Below are positions 7,589-15,546 of a DNA stretch of 64,000 nucleotides, in pieces; within the stretch, counting starts at the first letter, position 1, and every line of letters starts with the position of its first letter. The DNA is from Sphingobium fontiphilum (GTDB lineage: Bacteria; Pseudomonadota; Alphaproteobacteria; Sphingomonadales; Sphingomonadaceae). The notes beneath the pieces were generated by a model. The model was not told the origin of the DNA. It did no database searches and worked only from the letters and a program-made list of their open reading frames with translations. The stretch lies in contig NZ_JACIEB010000001.1 in assembly GCF_014196635.1 (NCBI RefSeq), forward strand, positions 864,872-928,871. The letters run 5' to 3'. The translations under genes and the position numbers were made by a program.

Positions 7589-7906
7589 ATGTCGATCGCG
7601 AGCGCTCAATACGACGATGAAGAAATGCTGGCCATGACGCGGGCGGCCGCTGCATTGGTCGCGCGCTGGGGCGTTCAGGATGCAGCAACCGAGCGGCTTC
7701 TCAACGGCGAAGGGCGGGCTGCAGCGCTGCTCGGCATTCATCGCGCATTGCGATGCATATTCGCTGACAGCGATAGGGCCGCGCGGTGGATTGGTGCACC
7801 TAACGAGGCCTTCAATGGGGCCAGCGCGCTCGATCTCATGCTGGCAGATGGCCTCGCCGGTATGCGGCGCGTCGAGGCCTACCTCGATGCGGAAATCGCT
7901 AGCTGA
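7589..7906 (+). CDS. MbcA/ParS/Xre-type antitoxin toxin-binding domain protein, solitary
   Basis: A 105-residue protein ending in the pattern of the MbcA/ParS/Xre toxin-binding domain (former DUF2384): RWIGAPNEAFNGASALDLML, then DGLAGMRRVEAYLDAEI. Antitoxins of this family usually pair with a RES-domain toxin, and none is adjacent. The N-terminal half (TRAAAALVARWGVQDAATER) would be the short helix bundle seen in Xre-less family members. The start is uncertain: ATG 7589 is used here, but an in-frame GTG at 7538 would add 17 residues. Neither has a strong ribosome-binding site; a GGAGG at 7542-7546 serves no in-frame start. It is divergent from hipBA and shares its operator region. Confidence 0.75.
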   Translation: MSIASAQYDDEEMLAMTRAAAALVARWGVQDAATERLLNGEGRAAALLGIHRALRCIFADSDRAARWIGAPNEAFNGASALDLMLADGLAGMRRVEAYLDAEIAS

Positions 7907-7942
7907 ACAGATTGGTGACAGATCCTGAGCGGTGCAGCAGGA

Positions 7943-9187
7943 TCAACCCGGCAATGCGCTCGCAGCGCCCGATGGCTTGCGGAAGCTGCCTTGCAGCACC
8001 TTTGCACCGGACCTTAGCTGGTCGAGATAGTCCGCCCAGCTCTGCATCATCCTGATCCGTTCATCCCAGTGCTCTCCGCGTGCATAGGCGCGGCGGACGT
8101 CATCGGTCTCGGCATGGCCAAGCTGGCGCTCGATCGCGTCGGGGTTCCAATGGCCTTGTTCGTTCAGCAGCGTGCTGGCCATGGCGCGAAAGCCGTGGGC
8201 AGTCATCGTGGTGCCATCAAACCCCATCCGCCGCAGCGCGAGGTTGATCGTGTTTTCGCACATCGGCCGGTCACGCTTCCCCTGGGCGGGGAATAGGTAG
8301 CGGCGGTTGCCGGTGATCTCGCGCAGCTCTTCCAGGATGGCGAGCACTTGACGGCTGAGCGGCACACGGTGCGCGACGCGCATCTTGGTCTTGTCGGCGG
8401 CGATGGTCCAGATGTTGCGGGTGAAGTCGAACTCGCTCCATTCAGCCTGCCGCAATTCGCCGGGGCGAACGAACACATAGGGCGCAAGCCTCAAGGCTGC
8501 ATGGGTAACCGGATAGCCTGAATAGGCATCGATCGCGCGCAGCAGAGCGCCCGCTTCTTTCGGCGTGGTGATGGCCGCGCGGTGCGTCACCTTAGGCACG
8601 ATCAGCGCGCCGCGCAGGTCTGCCGACACGTCGCGGTCCGCGCGGCCGGTGGCAATGGCATAGCGGAAGACCTGTCCGCAGGTGCTACGCAGTCGTCGTG
8701 CGGTTTCGTAATGGCCGCGCTTCTCAACCGCGCGTAGCACGGCCAGCAATTCGGGAGCCTTGATCTCGCCCACCTTGCGATCTCCGATGATGGGGTAGGC
8801 GAATTCGAGAAGCCATGTCAGCTTGCCCACGGTCACATCGGCACGGCCCTCGCGTCGGGCCTTGTCGAGCCATTCTTCCGCCACGGCCTTGAAGCTGCTC
8901 ACATTGGCGAGCGGCCCGGTGATCTTGTCGATCTTTCGCTTGGCCGCTGGGTTGATCCCCTCGGCGATCTGCTTCTTGATCTCCAGCCGCTTGGCTCGCG
9001 CCTCGGCAAGGGTGATGGTCGGATAGACCCCGAGTGCCGCAGTGGCCCGCTTTTCACCGAAACGATAGTCCATCCGCCAGTATCGTTGACCCGCGGCCGT
9101 CACCAGCAGGTACAGCCCGCCCCCATCAGAGAGCTTGTAGGGCTTGTCGCGCGGCGCGGCTTTTCGGACGGCCAGATCGGTCAGCAT
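7943..9187 (-). CDS. P4-type tyrosine-recombinase integrase
   Basis: The site-specific recombinase of the island, 414 residues. The N-terminal DUF4102 arm-binding domain starts MLTDLAVRKAAPRDKPYKLS. The catalytic domain shows the Arg box (VRPGELRQ), the HxxR box (AHGFRAMAS), LGHAE, and the nucleophile tyrosine in RRAYARG. The ATG at 9187 is chosen because AAGGTGG lies just upstream and the arm-binding domain begins there; the frame stays open further upstream only because it reads through the attachment region and tRNA. It is transcribed away from tRNA-Leu, whose 3' end is 157 bp from its start. Confidence 0.95.
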   Translation of the reverse strand: MLTDLAVRKAAPRDKPYKLSDGGGLYLLVTAAGQRYWRMDYRFGEKRATAALGVYPTITLAEARAKRLEIKKQIAEGINPAAKRKIDKITGPLANVSSFKAVAEEWLDKARREGRADVTVGKLTWLLEFAYPIIGDRKVGEIKAPELLAVLRAVEKRGHYETARRLRSTCGQVFRYAIATGRADRDVSADLRGALIVPKVTHRAAITTPKEAGALLRAIDAYSGYPVTHAALRLAPYVFVRPGELRQAEWSEFDFTRNIWTIAADKTKMRVAHRVPLSRQVLAILEELREITGNRRYLFPAQGKRDRPMCENTINLALRRMGFDGTTMTAHGFRAMASTLLNEQGHWNPDAIERQLGHAETDDVRRAYARGEHWDERIRMMQSWADYLDQLRSGAKVLQGSFRKPSGAASALPG

Positions 9188-9210
9188 GGTGCCACCTTTG
9201 TCGGTTTTGA

Positions 9211-9240
9211 TACCGTCAGATATACCGTCATGTACCGCCA
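9211..9240. repeat. Short direct repeats upstream of the integrase gene
   Basis: TACCGTCA occurs at 9211-9218 and 9223-9230, with a variant TACCGCCA at 9233-9240. The spacings are 12 and 10 bp, about one helical turn, so they lie on roughly the same face. They fall between the integrase start and the tRNA attachment site, where arm-type integrase sites or an excisionase/repressor site would be expected. Confidence 0.4.
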
Positions 9241-9343
9241 ATTTCAACGATTTCGGCTGGATGCCGATGGACGCCAAACTTGTCGTAAGTAGCTGTTTTC
9301 TTGGATTTTTCCGGACACTTGTGGAAGCGTCCGGAAAGAAAAA

Positions 9344-9365
9344 TGGTGCCCAGAAGAGGACTCGA
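9344..9365. other. Probable attachment site core in the tRNA-Leu 3' end
   Basis: Inferred from the arrangement. P4-type integrases usually recombine within the T-arm/3' end of a tRNA gene and the integrase gene lies next to that junction, as it does here. The limits given cover the 3' end and part of the T arm; the true core needs the matching repeat at the distal island end, which is outside the window. Confidence 0.45.
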
Positions 9366-9430
9366 ACCTCCACGACCTTGCGATCGCCAGCACCTGAAGC
9401 TGGTGCGTCTACCAATTCCGCCATCTGGGC
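9344..9430 (-). tRNA. tRNA-Leu, anticodon CAG
   Basis: An 87-nt tRNA with encoded CCA (minus-strand 3' end at 9344). The acceptor stem GCCCAGA pairs with TCTGGGC, with discriminator A. The anticodon stem-loop is CCAGC-TTCAGGT-GCTGG, giving anticodon CAG. It has the long variable arm expected of a leucine tRNA and a GGTTCGAGTCC T arm. Its 3' end faces the integrase and is the probable attachment site of the island; the gene appears intact after integration. Confidence 0.95.
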
Positions 9431-9538
9431 ACGGGGTAGGAGGGCGCCTCTAACGGGTGCCTTTCGGGCTGTCAATCGCGCCAAAGCGTTTATTGCATCT
9501 TTTTCCCATGCACTTGCCTGCGCCGCTTGCGGCGGGGC

Positions 9539-10339
9539 ATGAGAAACTTTGATTATCGCCATTTCATCTGGATGCGCCCTATGCCGGAAATGCCGCCCCT
9601 ATCGCTCTTTCCGCGCGCCGACGGCCTGAGCCTTGCCTATCGCCATTCGTTGGGCATCGGCCCGACGATCATTTTCCTGCCTGGCTACATGTCCGACATG
9701 GACGGTGGCAAGGCGGTCGCGCTGCATCAATGGGCGCTGGCGCAGGGGCGAGCGATGCTTCGGCTCGACTATAGCGGCAACGGCGCGAGCGAGGGCGCGT
9801 TCGAGGATGGAACGCTGGCCAGCTGGCGGGATGATGCGCTGCTGCTGATGGACCGGCTGACGCAGGGCCCGGTGATATTGGTGGGGTCTTCCATGGGCGG
9901 CTGGCTGGCGCTGCTCATCGCGTTGGCCCGGCCGGATCGGGTGGTGGGCCTTGTCGGCATCGCCGCCGCGGCCGACTTTACGGACTGGGGCTTTGACGCT
10001 GGCGACCATGCTATATTGGCGACCGAAGGGCGGATCGTCGAGGACAGCCCCTATGGCGACCGGCCGACAGTAACGACCCGCGCCTTCTGGGAATCGGGGC
10101 AATCGCTGCGGTTGCTGAACAGGCCCATCGCCATCGATTGCCCGGTCCGTCTGCTTCAGGGGCAGGACGACCCCGACGTGCCCTGGCAAACGGCGCTGAC
10201 CATCGCGGCGCTGGCGCGTTCATCCGACGTGCAGACGATATTGATAAAGGATGGCGACCATCGCCTGTCGCGCGACGCCGACATCGCCCTGTTGATCCGC
10301 ACCGTCGCGACCCTTGCCGAAAGCCTGTCATGCCCGTGA
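9539..10339 (+). CDS. Alpha/beta hydrolase
   Basis: A soluble serine hydrolase of about 266 residues. The nucleophile elbow is GSSMGG, preceded by the oxyanion-hole region FLPGYMSDMDG. The late acid and histidine are probably in GQDDPDVP and KDGDHRLS. The size and layout fit the ABHD10/BAAT-like esterases. The start is uncertain: ATG 9539 is used, with in-frame ATGs also at 9572, 9581 and 9590 and no strong ribosome-binding site. It lies just outside the island and its end overlaps the next gene by 10 nt. Substrate unknown. Confidence 0.8.
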   Translation: MRNFDYRHFIWMRPMPEMPPLSLFPRADGLSLAYRHSLGIGPTIIFLPGYMSDMDGGKAVALHQWALAQGRAMLRLDYSGNGASEGAFEDGTLASWRDDALLLMDRLTQGPVILVGSSMGGWLALLIALARPDRVVGLVGIAAAADFTDWGFDAGDHAILATEGRIVEDSPYGDRPTVTTRAFWESGQSLRLLNRPIAIDCPVRLLQGQDDPDVPWQTALTIAALARSSDVQTILIKDGDHRLSRDADIALLIRTVATLAESLSCP

Positions 10340-11217
10340 TCCTGCCCCTTGCGCTGATGCTCGCCCCCCAGGCCTATGATCCTGAGATTGAGGCGATCCT
10401 GCGCCGCCCGAAGCAGGAGAAGACGCAACCGGCCCTTGCCCCCGCCCTGCCGCCGTCCGATCAAAGCCCGGGCGCGCCCGCCGACGCAAGCGCCCCCGCC
10501 CTGCCCGTCCCGCCGGAGATCGCCGGACCATTTCAGGCCTGTCTCGACACGGCCATCGATTCGCCCGACGCGGGGATCGCGGCGGCCAATGACTGGCGTT
10601 TGAAGGGCGGCGGATTTTATGCGCGCCATTGCCTGGGTTTCGCCTATGCCCGCGCCGAGCGCTGGGCGCCCGCCATGGTCGCTTTCCAGCAAGCGGCCGA
10701 AGAGGCAGAACGCGCGGGCGCGATGCAGCAAAGCGCGCAGCTATGGGCGCAGGCTGGCAATGCGGCGCTGGCCGGGGGAGACGCCGCCAAGGCGCGCGAT
10801 CATTTCGATGCGGCGCTGGCGCGCGGCCTGCCCGACGGGATGGCGAAGGGCGAGGTTCAACTGGATCGCGCCCGCGCGCTGGTGGCGATCAATGATCTGA
10901 TCGGCGCGCGCGATTCGATCGACGCCGCGTTGGACCAAGCGCCCCGCGATCCGCTCGGCTGGCTGCTGTCGGCGACACTGGCGCGCCGGACCGGCGAAAT
11001 GGCACTGGCGCAGGCCCATATCGCGCGCGCCGTGCAATTGTCGCCTGATGACGCGGCGGTGGCGCTGGAGGAGGGCAATATCGCCATCCTCACCGACCAT
11101 GAAGATATCGCCCGCGCCGCCTGGCAACGGGCTGTCAGGCTGGCCCCGGCCAGCGTCGAAGGCCGCGCGGCGGCGGACAATCTGAGCCGACTGCCCGCCG
11201 CGACGCCGATCAATTGA
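10330..11217 (+). CDS. TPR-repeat exported protein
   Basis: A 295-residue protein. The start ATG at 10330 lies inside the end of the hydrolase gene, so the two are probably co-translated. A hydrophobic N terminus (MPVILPLALMLAPQ) suggests a signal peptide. After a Pro/Ala-rich linker come several tetratricopeptide-like helical pairs (about residues 95-290), such as GFAYARAERWAPAMVAFQQA and ALAQAHIARAVQLSPDDAAV. TPR proteins act as scaffolds; no partner is indicated here. Its 3' end overlaps the convergent SIMPL gene by 8 bp. Confidence 0.75.
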   Translation: MPVILPLALMLAPQAYDPEIEAILRRPKQEKTQPALAPALPPSDQSPGAPADASAPALPVPPEIAGPFQACLDTAIDSPDAGIAAANDWRLKGGGFYARHCLGFAYARAERWAPAMVAFQQAAEEAERAGAMQQSAQLWAQAGNAALAGGDAAKARDHFDAALARGLPDGMAKGEVQLDRARALVAINDLIGARDSIDAALDQAPRDPLGWLLSATLARRTGEMALAQAHIARAVQLSPDDAAVALEEGNIAILTDHEDIARAAWQRAVRLAPASVEGRAAADNLSRLPAATPIN

Positions 11218-11917
11218 GGTAAAAATCCACGGTCGTGACGACCCGCACCTTCTTGTAGGGCGTATCGCTGGCGCCGTCACCGCCTTCGCCATCGCGGGCG
11301 TCGATGGAGAAATAGCCCTGTGTCGCGCTCTTGATGCCGCCGACGCTCGTGCCGCTATCCTGCGCGAACTGCTCGGCGGCGGCGCGCGCGTCCTTGGTCG
11401 CAGCGGCGACCATGTCGGGCTTTACGTCGTTCAGCTTGGTGAAGCTGTAACGCATACCCGACCCTTCCTGAAGGGTCACGCCACGGCGGACCAGGTCGAA
11501 TTGCTGGGCCACGGCCTTCTGCGCGCGGGCGATGTCAGTCGTGCGCAGCAACATGCGCTGGGTGATGGTGATGTTATTGACGCCGTTGTTATAATATTGG
11601 CTGACCCCCGCTCCTGTCGGGGTCAGTTCAGCAGGCTTGAAGCCCAGGCTGGTGAAATAGGCGCGCAGTTCGCGGGTGTTGGCGTCGATATCGGCGCGCA
11701 CGGTCGGGAGGTCGAACCCGGTCGCCGAATAGCTGATCGACCAGGTGGCGAGATCGGCAGTCACATCCTTTTCGGCAAGGCCGCGCACGGTCACCGACCG
11801 GTCGGCGGCCTTCGCCCGTTTCAACCCATCGCCCAGCAGATAGCCGCCGCTCACCAGACCAACCGCCAGCAGACCGGCGCAGCCCAGCAGCACCTTGTCG
11901 CGCAAATCCATCGCCAT
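11210..11917 (-). CDS. SIMPL-domain (DUF541/BP26-like) exported protein
   Basis: A 235-residue protein with an N-terminal hydrophobic segment (VLLGCAGLLAVGLVSGGYLL) as signal or anchor, followed by a SIMPL/DUF541 domain beginning RSVTVRGLAEKDVTADLATW. The pattern ITITQRMLLRTTDIA and the periodic beta/alpha organisation are typical of the family, which includes the Brucella periplasmic antigen BP26. Its biochemical role is not known. ATG 11917 is used, with GAGGGG about 9 nt upstream; ATG 11911 is also possible. Confidence 0.85.
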   Translation of the reverse strand: MAMDLRDKVLLGCAGLLAVGLVSGGYLLGDGLKRAKAADRSVTVRGLAEKDVTADLATWSISYSATGFDLPTVRADIDANTRELRAYFTSLGFKPAELTPTGAGVSQYYNNGVNNITITQRMLLRTTDIARAQKAVAQQFDLVRRGVTLQEGSGMRYSFTKLNDVKPDMVAAATKDARAAAEQFAQDSGTSVGGIKSATQGYFSIDARDGEGGDGASDTPYKKVRVVTTVDFYLN

Positions 11918-12011
11918 GCGTCTCAACCCCTCTTCCAATGGCCCATGGGCCGCCCTATTTCTGAATCACCCTCTAACCACCCCGAGATGAACCGTTGCTT
12001 TCCGGCGACGA

Positions 12012-12458
12012 ATGGAGCGGCCCTTGCCCAAATATCTGCATAGCATGATCCGTGTCAGCGACATCGACGAAACAGTCGCCTTCTTCAACCTGTTGGGGCT
12101 GGAGGAACAGAAGCGGTTCGACAGCGAGGCCGGGCGCTTCACGCTGGTTTTTCTGGCCGCGCCGGGGGATGAGGATGCGCAGGTCGAACTCACCTATAAC
12201 TGGCCGCCACAGGATGGCGGCGCGCCAGAAGTCTATGGAGAGGGGCGCAATTTCGGTCATCTCGCCTATCGGGTGGAGGATATTTACGCCACCTGCCAAC
12301 GCCTGATGGACGCGGGCGTGACGATCAATCGACCGCCGCGCGACGGGCATATGGCCTTCGTCCGCACCCCAGACGGCATTTCCATTGAACTGTTGCAGGA
12401 CAGTCATCTGGAACCGGCCGAACCCTGGGCCTCCATGCCCAACACCGGCCATTGGTGA
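12012..12458 (+). CDS. gloA: Lactoylglutathione lyase (glyoxalase I)
   Basis: This enzyme turns the methylglyoxal-glutathione hemithioacetal into S-lactoylglutathione. It has 148 residues and two VOC half-modules. All four metal ligands can be placed: His in LHSMIRVSD, Glu in QVELTYNW, His in FGHLAYRV and Glu in GISIELLQ. GloB follows directly, so both steps of the glutathione-dependent methylglyoxal detoxification pathway are encoded side by side. Confidence 0.92.
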   Translation: MERPLPKYLHSMIRVSDIDETVAFFNLLGLEEQKRFDSEAGRFTLVFLAAPGDEDAQVELTYNWPPQDGGAPEVYGEGRNFGHLAYRVEDIYATCQRLMDAGVTINRPPRDGHMAFVRTPDGISIELLQDSHLEPAEPWASMPNTGHW

Positions 12459-12463
12459 TCGCC

Positions 12464-13186
12464 ATGCTGGAGGTCGTCCGCATTCCCGTGCTCAACGACA
12501 ATTATGTCTGGCTGATGCATGATGACGCCAGCGGCGAAACGGTGGTGGTCGACCCGGCGGTGGCCGACCCCTCGCTGGAGGCGGCGGCGGCGCGCGGCTG
12601 GCGCATCACCCAGATATGGAACACCCATTGGCATGGCGACCATGTCGGCGGCAATGCGGCGATCAAGGCCGCGACGGGGTGCGCCATTACCGGGCCGGCG
12701 GCGGAAGCTGGCAAGATCAGCACGCTGGACGTGCTGGTTGGCGAAGACGACATGGTCCGCATCGGCGATCATCAGGCGCGGGTGATGGCGGTGCCCGCCC
12801 ATACGGCCGGACATATCGCCTATCATCTGGCGGACGACGCGATGATCTTCGTCGGGGATACGCTGTTCGCCATGGGCTGCGGCCGCCTGTTCGAGGGCAC
12901 GGCGGCGCAGATGTTCGACGCGATGGCGCGGTTCGCGGCCCTGCCCGATGAGACAATCGTCTATTGCGCGCATGAATATACCCAGTCCAACGGCCGCTTT
13001 GCCCTGAGCGTGGAGCCAGACAATGCCGCCCTTGCCGCACGGATGGCGGCCGTTGACGCTGCCCGCGCGCACGGCGAAGCGACGGTGCCGACCAGCATTG
13101 GGCTGGAGCGCGCGACCAATATCTTCATGCGTGCGAAAAATGTCGATGAACTGGCGGCGCGACGTGCGGCAAAGGATGCGGCCTGA
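12464..13186 (+). CDS. gloB: Hydroxyacylglutathione hydrolase (glyoxalase II)
   Basis: A metallo-beta-lactamase-fold thioesterase that hydrolyses S-lactoylglutathione to D-lactate and glutathione. It has 240 residues from ATG 12464. The metal-binding motif THWHGDH is at residues 54-60, with further ligands in PAHTAGH, VGDTLF and CAHEYT. The C-terminal glyoxalase II helical domain is present (SIGLERATNIFMRAKN). It begins 5 nt after the gloA stop, in the same operon. A TTG further upstream at 12452, overlapping gloA, is a less likely start. Confidence 0.92.
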   Translation: MLEVVRIPVLNDNYVWLMHDDASGETVVVDPAVADPSLEAAAARGWRITQIWNTHWHGDHVGGNAAIKAATGCAITGPAAEAGKISTLDVLVGEDDMVRIGDHQARVMAVPAHTAGHIAYHLADDAMIFVGDTLFAMGCGRLFEGTAAQMFDAMARFAALPDETIVYCAHEYTQSNGRFALSVEPDNAALAARMAAVDAARAHGEATVPTSIGLERATNIFMRAKNVDELAARRAAKDAA

Positions 13187-13243
13187 CGGTTTTGGCGTTA
13201 TCATGGCGTCTTACGAACACAACAATAATGCGGAGTGACGACC

Positions 13244-13651
13244 ATGCGCGGATGGATGCTTCTGGCTCTGGCCCTGCCGCTGTCCGCCTGCACGGGCAGC
13301 TATGAACCCGCACCGCTGACCGAAAAACAGCTGGTCAGGCTGGAGAAGGAACTGGCGGGGAAGCAGGCGGGCGAAAAAACAAGCTGTATCAGCCGTTTCC
13401 CCTCGACCAACCTGCGCGTGATCAGCGATAATGTGCTGATCTATCGCGTCAGCAGCAAGCTGGTCTATCGCAACGACCTGATCGGCAGTTGCACGGGGAT
13501 CAGCCGGGGCGACACTCTGGTGGTGCGAAGCTTCAGTTCGCAATATTGTCGGGGCGACATCGCCCGCGCCGTCGACATGACGACGCAAATCGTCGGCGGC
13601 TCCTGTGCGCTCGGCGATTTCACCGCCTATCGCACGCCGTCGAAAAAATAG
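13244..13651 (+). CDS. Small lipoprotein of unknown function
   Basis: A 135-residue protein with a signal peptide and lipobox (MLLALALPLSAC), so it is probably a membrane-anchored lipoprotein. The mature part contains paired cysteines (SCISRF, GSCTGIS, QYCRGD, GGSCALG), consistent with disulphides in the periplasm, and no recognised domain. ATG 13244 is chosen because GGAG lies 8 nt upstream; a GTG at 13235 is the alternative. It follows gloB by 57 bp and converges on the acyl-CoA synthetase gene. Confidence 0.75.
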   Translation: MRGWMLLALALPLSACTGSYEPAPLTEKQLVRLEKELAGKQAGEKTSCISRFPSTNLRVISDNVLIYRVSSKLVYRNDLIGSCTGISRGDTLVVRSFSSQYCRGDIARAVDMTTQIVGGSCALGDFTAYRTPSKK

Positions 13652-13664
13652 CGCCGGATCGCCG

Positions 13665-15443
13665 TCAATTCTTGTAAAGCGCGTCCAGCCGGTCTTGGTA
13701 TCGGGCGCGGATGACGTGGCGCCTGATCTTCATCGACGGCGTCATTTCGCTGTTTTCGACCGTGAAAGGCTCGTCCGCCAACGTCAGGCGCCGGACCTTT
13801 TCGATCACCGACAGATCGGTGTTGACCCGGTCGACCGCCGCGCGCAAAGCCGCCATATAGTCGGCGTTCGCCGCAATGCCCTGCACCGCCACGCCATGCG
13901 CCGCCGCCCATTCGCGTGTCCAGTCGGCATCCGGCACGATCAGGCCCACCAGATGCGGCCGCCGGTCGCCATGCACCATCGCCTGCCCGATTTCGGGTTG
14001 CAGGGTCAGCATCCCCTCTACCTTCTGAGGTGACACATTGTCCCCCTTGTCATTGACGATCAGGTCTTTCTTGCGATCCGTGATGCGGATGCGGCCATGG
14101 GCGTCGATTTCGCCAATGTCGCCGGTGTGCAGCCATCCGCCCTGCAACACCCGCTCGCTTTCGACCGGGTTGCGCCAATAGCCGTGCATCACCAGTTCGC
14201 CGCGCACCAAAATCTCGCCATCGTCGGCGATCTTCACTTCCACTCCGTCGAGCGGCGGCCCCACCGTGTCCATCGCAATGCCCGCGCGCGGGCGATTGCA
14301 ACTGATGACCGGCCCGGCTTCTGTCTGGCCATAGCCCTGAAGCAGGGTCAGCCCCAGCGCGTCGAAGAACAGGCCGACATCAGGGTTGAGCGGCGCGCCA
14401 CCCGACACCAGCGCCTTCATCCGGCCGCCAAAGCGCCCGCGCACCTTGGGCTTGATCGTCCGCTCCAGCAGCGCCTTCATCGGCAGGTCAAGGATGGACG
14501 ACTTGCCGTCCCGCTCCTTCGCGCCGATCCTCAGAGCCTGCTGCAGCAGGAAAGCGGGCAACCGCCCCTGCTTTTCGATGGCCTTCATCACCCGTGCGCG
14601 CAACACTTCGAACAGGCGGGGAACGACGACCATGATGGTCGGGCGCACCTCCTCGATGTTCGCCGCCAGCTTCTCCAGCCCCTCGGCATAATAGATCTGC
14701 CCGCCCAGAATCATCGGCAGAAACTGGCCACCGCTATGTTCATAGGCGTGGGAAAGCGGCAGGAAGGACAGGAACACTTCATCCCCCCAGCCGAAATCCT
14801 CCGCCACCAGCCCACCCGCGCCCTCCACATTGGCGAGGATCGCGCCATGATGCTGCATAACGCCGCGCGGCGCGCCGCCGGTGCCGCTGGTATAGATGAT
14901 GCAGGCGAGGTCCTCGCGCCGCGCCGTCTGCGCCGCCGCGCAGGCGGCGACATCGGCGGGGTGCGCGGCGATCAGGTCACGCCACAAATGGCAGGCGACC
15001 TGCCCCTGCACCCCGCGCACCGGCTCCATGCCGATGACGAAGGCGGCCTGGGATCGCAGCACGGCGGGCATCATCGTCGCGGCGAGCTTCGCGGTCGATA
15101 CGATCACGCCGCGCGCGCCGCTGTCGGTCAGGATATGTTGATGATCGCGCGTGGTGTTGGTGGTGTAGGTCGGCACCGTCACCCCGCCCGCCGCCATGAT
15201 GGCAAGGTCGGCGATGCAGAATTCCGGCCGGTTCTCGCTGACCAGCATGATGGGATCGCCCGCCCGCAGCCCCTGCGCCTTCAGCGCGGCGGCGAGAGAT
15301 GCCACCTGCGCGGCGACCGCGTTCCAGCTGAGCGATCGCCACTGCCCGTCAACCTTGCGCCACAGGAAGGGCGTATCGCCCTTCTCGCCTGCGCGGGCGA
15401 AGAACATCGTCACCAGATTGGGGAATTTTTCTATCGCCTTCAA
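13665..15443 (-). CDS. Long-chain acyl-CoA synthetase (AMP-forming)
   Basis: An ANL-superfamily enzyme that activates fatty acids to acyl-AMP and then acyl-CoA, 592 residues. The P-loop-like motif YTSGTGGAPRGV is followed by the FAA1-type core: GGAPLNP, GYGQTEAGP, WLHTGDIGEID and ITDRKKDLIV, and a C-terminal catalytic region (SMKIRRHVI). The start is the TTG at 15443, because AGGAGG lies 7 nt upstream; an ATG at 15470 would read through that ribosome-binding site. It resembles the FadD15-like long forms. The substrate chain length cannot be judged. Confidence 0.88.
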   Translation of the reverse strand: MKAIEKFPNLVTMFFARAGEKGDTPFLWRKVDGQWRSLSWNAVAAQVASLAAALKAQGLRAGDPIMLVSENRPEFCIADLAIMAAGGVTVPTYTTNTTRDHQHILTDSGARGVIVSTAKLAATMMPAVLRSQAAFVIGMEPVRGVQGQVACHLWRDLIAAHPADVAACAAAQTARREDLACIIYTSGTGGAPRGVMQHHGAILANVEGAGGLVAEDFGWGDEVFLSFLPLSHAYEHSGGQFLPMILGGQIYYAEGLEKLAANIEEVRPTIMVVVPRLFEVLRARVMKAIEKQGRLPAFLLQQALRIGAKERDGKSSILDLPMKALLERTIKPKVRGRFGGRMKALVSGGAPLNPDVGLFFDALGLTLLQGYGQTEAGPVISCNRPRAGIAMDTVGPPLDGVEVKIADDGEILVRGELVMHGYWRNPVESERVLQGGWLHTGDIGEIDAHGRIRITDRKKDLIVNDKGDNVSPQKVEGMLTLQPEIGQAMVHGDRRPHLVGLIVPDADWTREWAAAHGVAVQGIAANADYMAALRAAVDRVNTDLSVIEKVRRLTLADEPFTVENSEMTPSMKIRRHVIRARYQDRLDALYKN

Positions 15444-15546
15444 AGGCTCGCCTCCTGATCGCCGACGCATCTTTTGCGCGCCTGTCCCTGAACGCACGGC
15501 TATAACCGCGCAGTTCCCTTACGGCCACGGCTTTCTGCGGAAAATT

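Larger units (their letters stand above)
1..9365. mobile_element. Genomic island integrated at tRNA-Leu (inner end)
   Basis: The island is inferred from a P4-type tyrosine integrase pointing away from the 3' end of a tRNA-Leu gene, followed by defence and toxin-antitoxin cargo: type I restriction-modification, HipBA, an HNH nuclease, and Phd-like and ParS-like antitoxins. From 9.5 kb onward the genes are ordinary chromosomal ones. No second copy of the tRNA 3' end was seen between position 1 and the integrase, so the far attachment site should lie left of the window. The right boundary is placed within the tRNA 3' end. The exact crossover cannot be fixed from one junction. Confidence 0.75.

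Noticed and set aside
9188..9562. Longer integrase start that would add 125 residues
   Set aside because: It would translate through the tRNA-Leu gene and attachment site; the ATG at 9187 has a good ribosome-binding site and the domain starts there.
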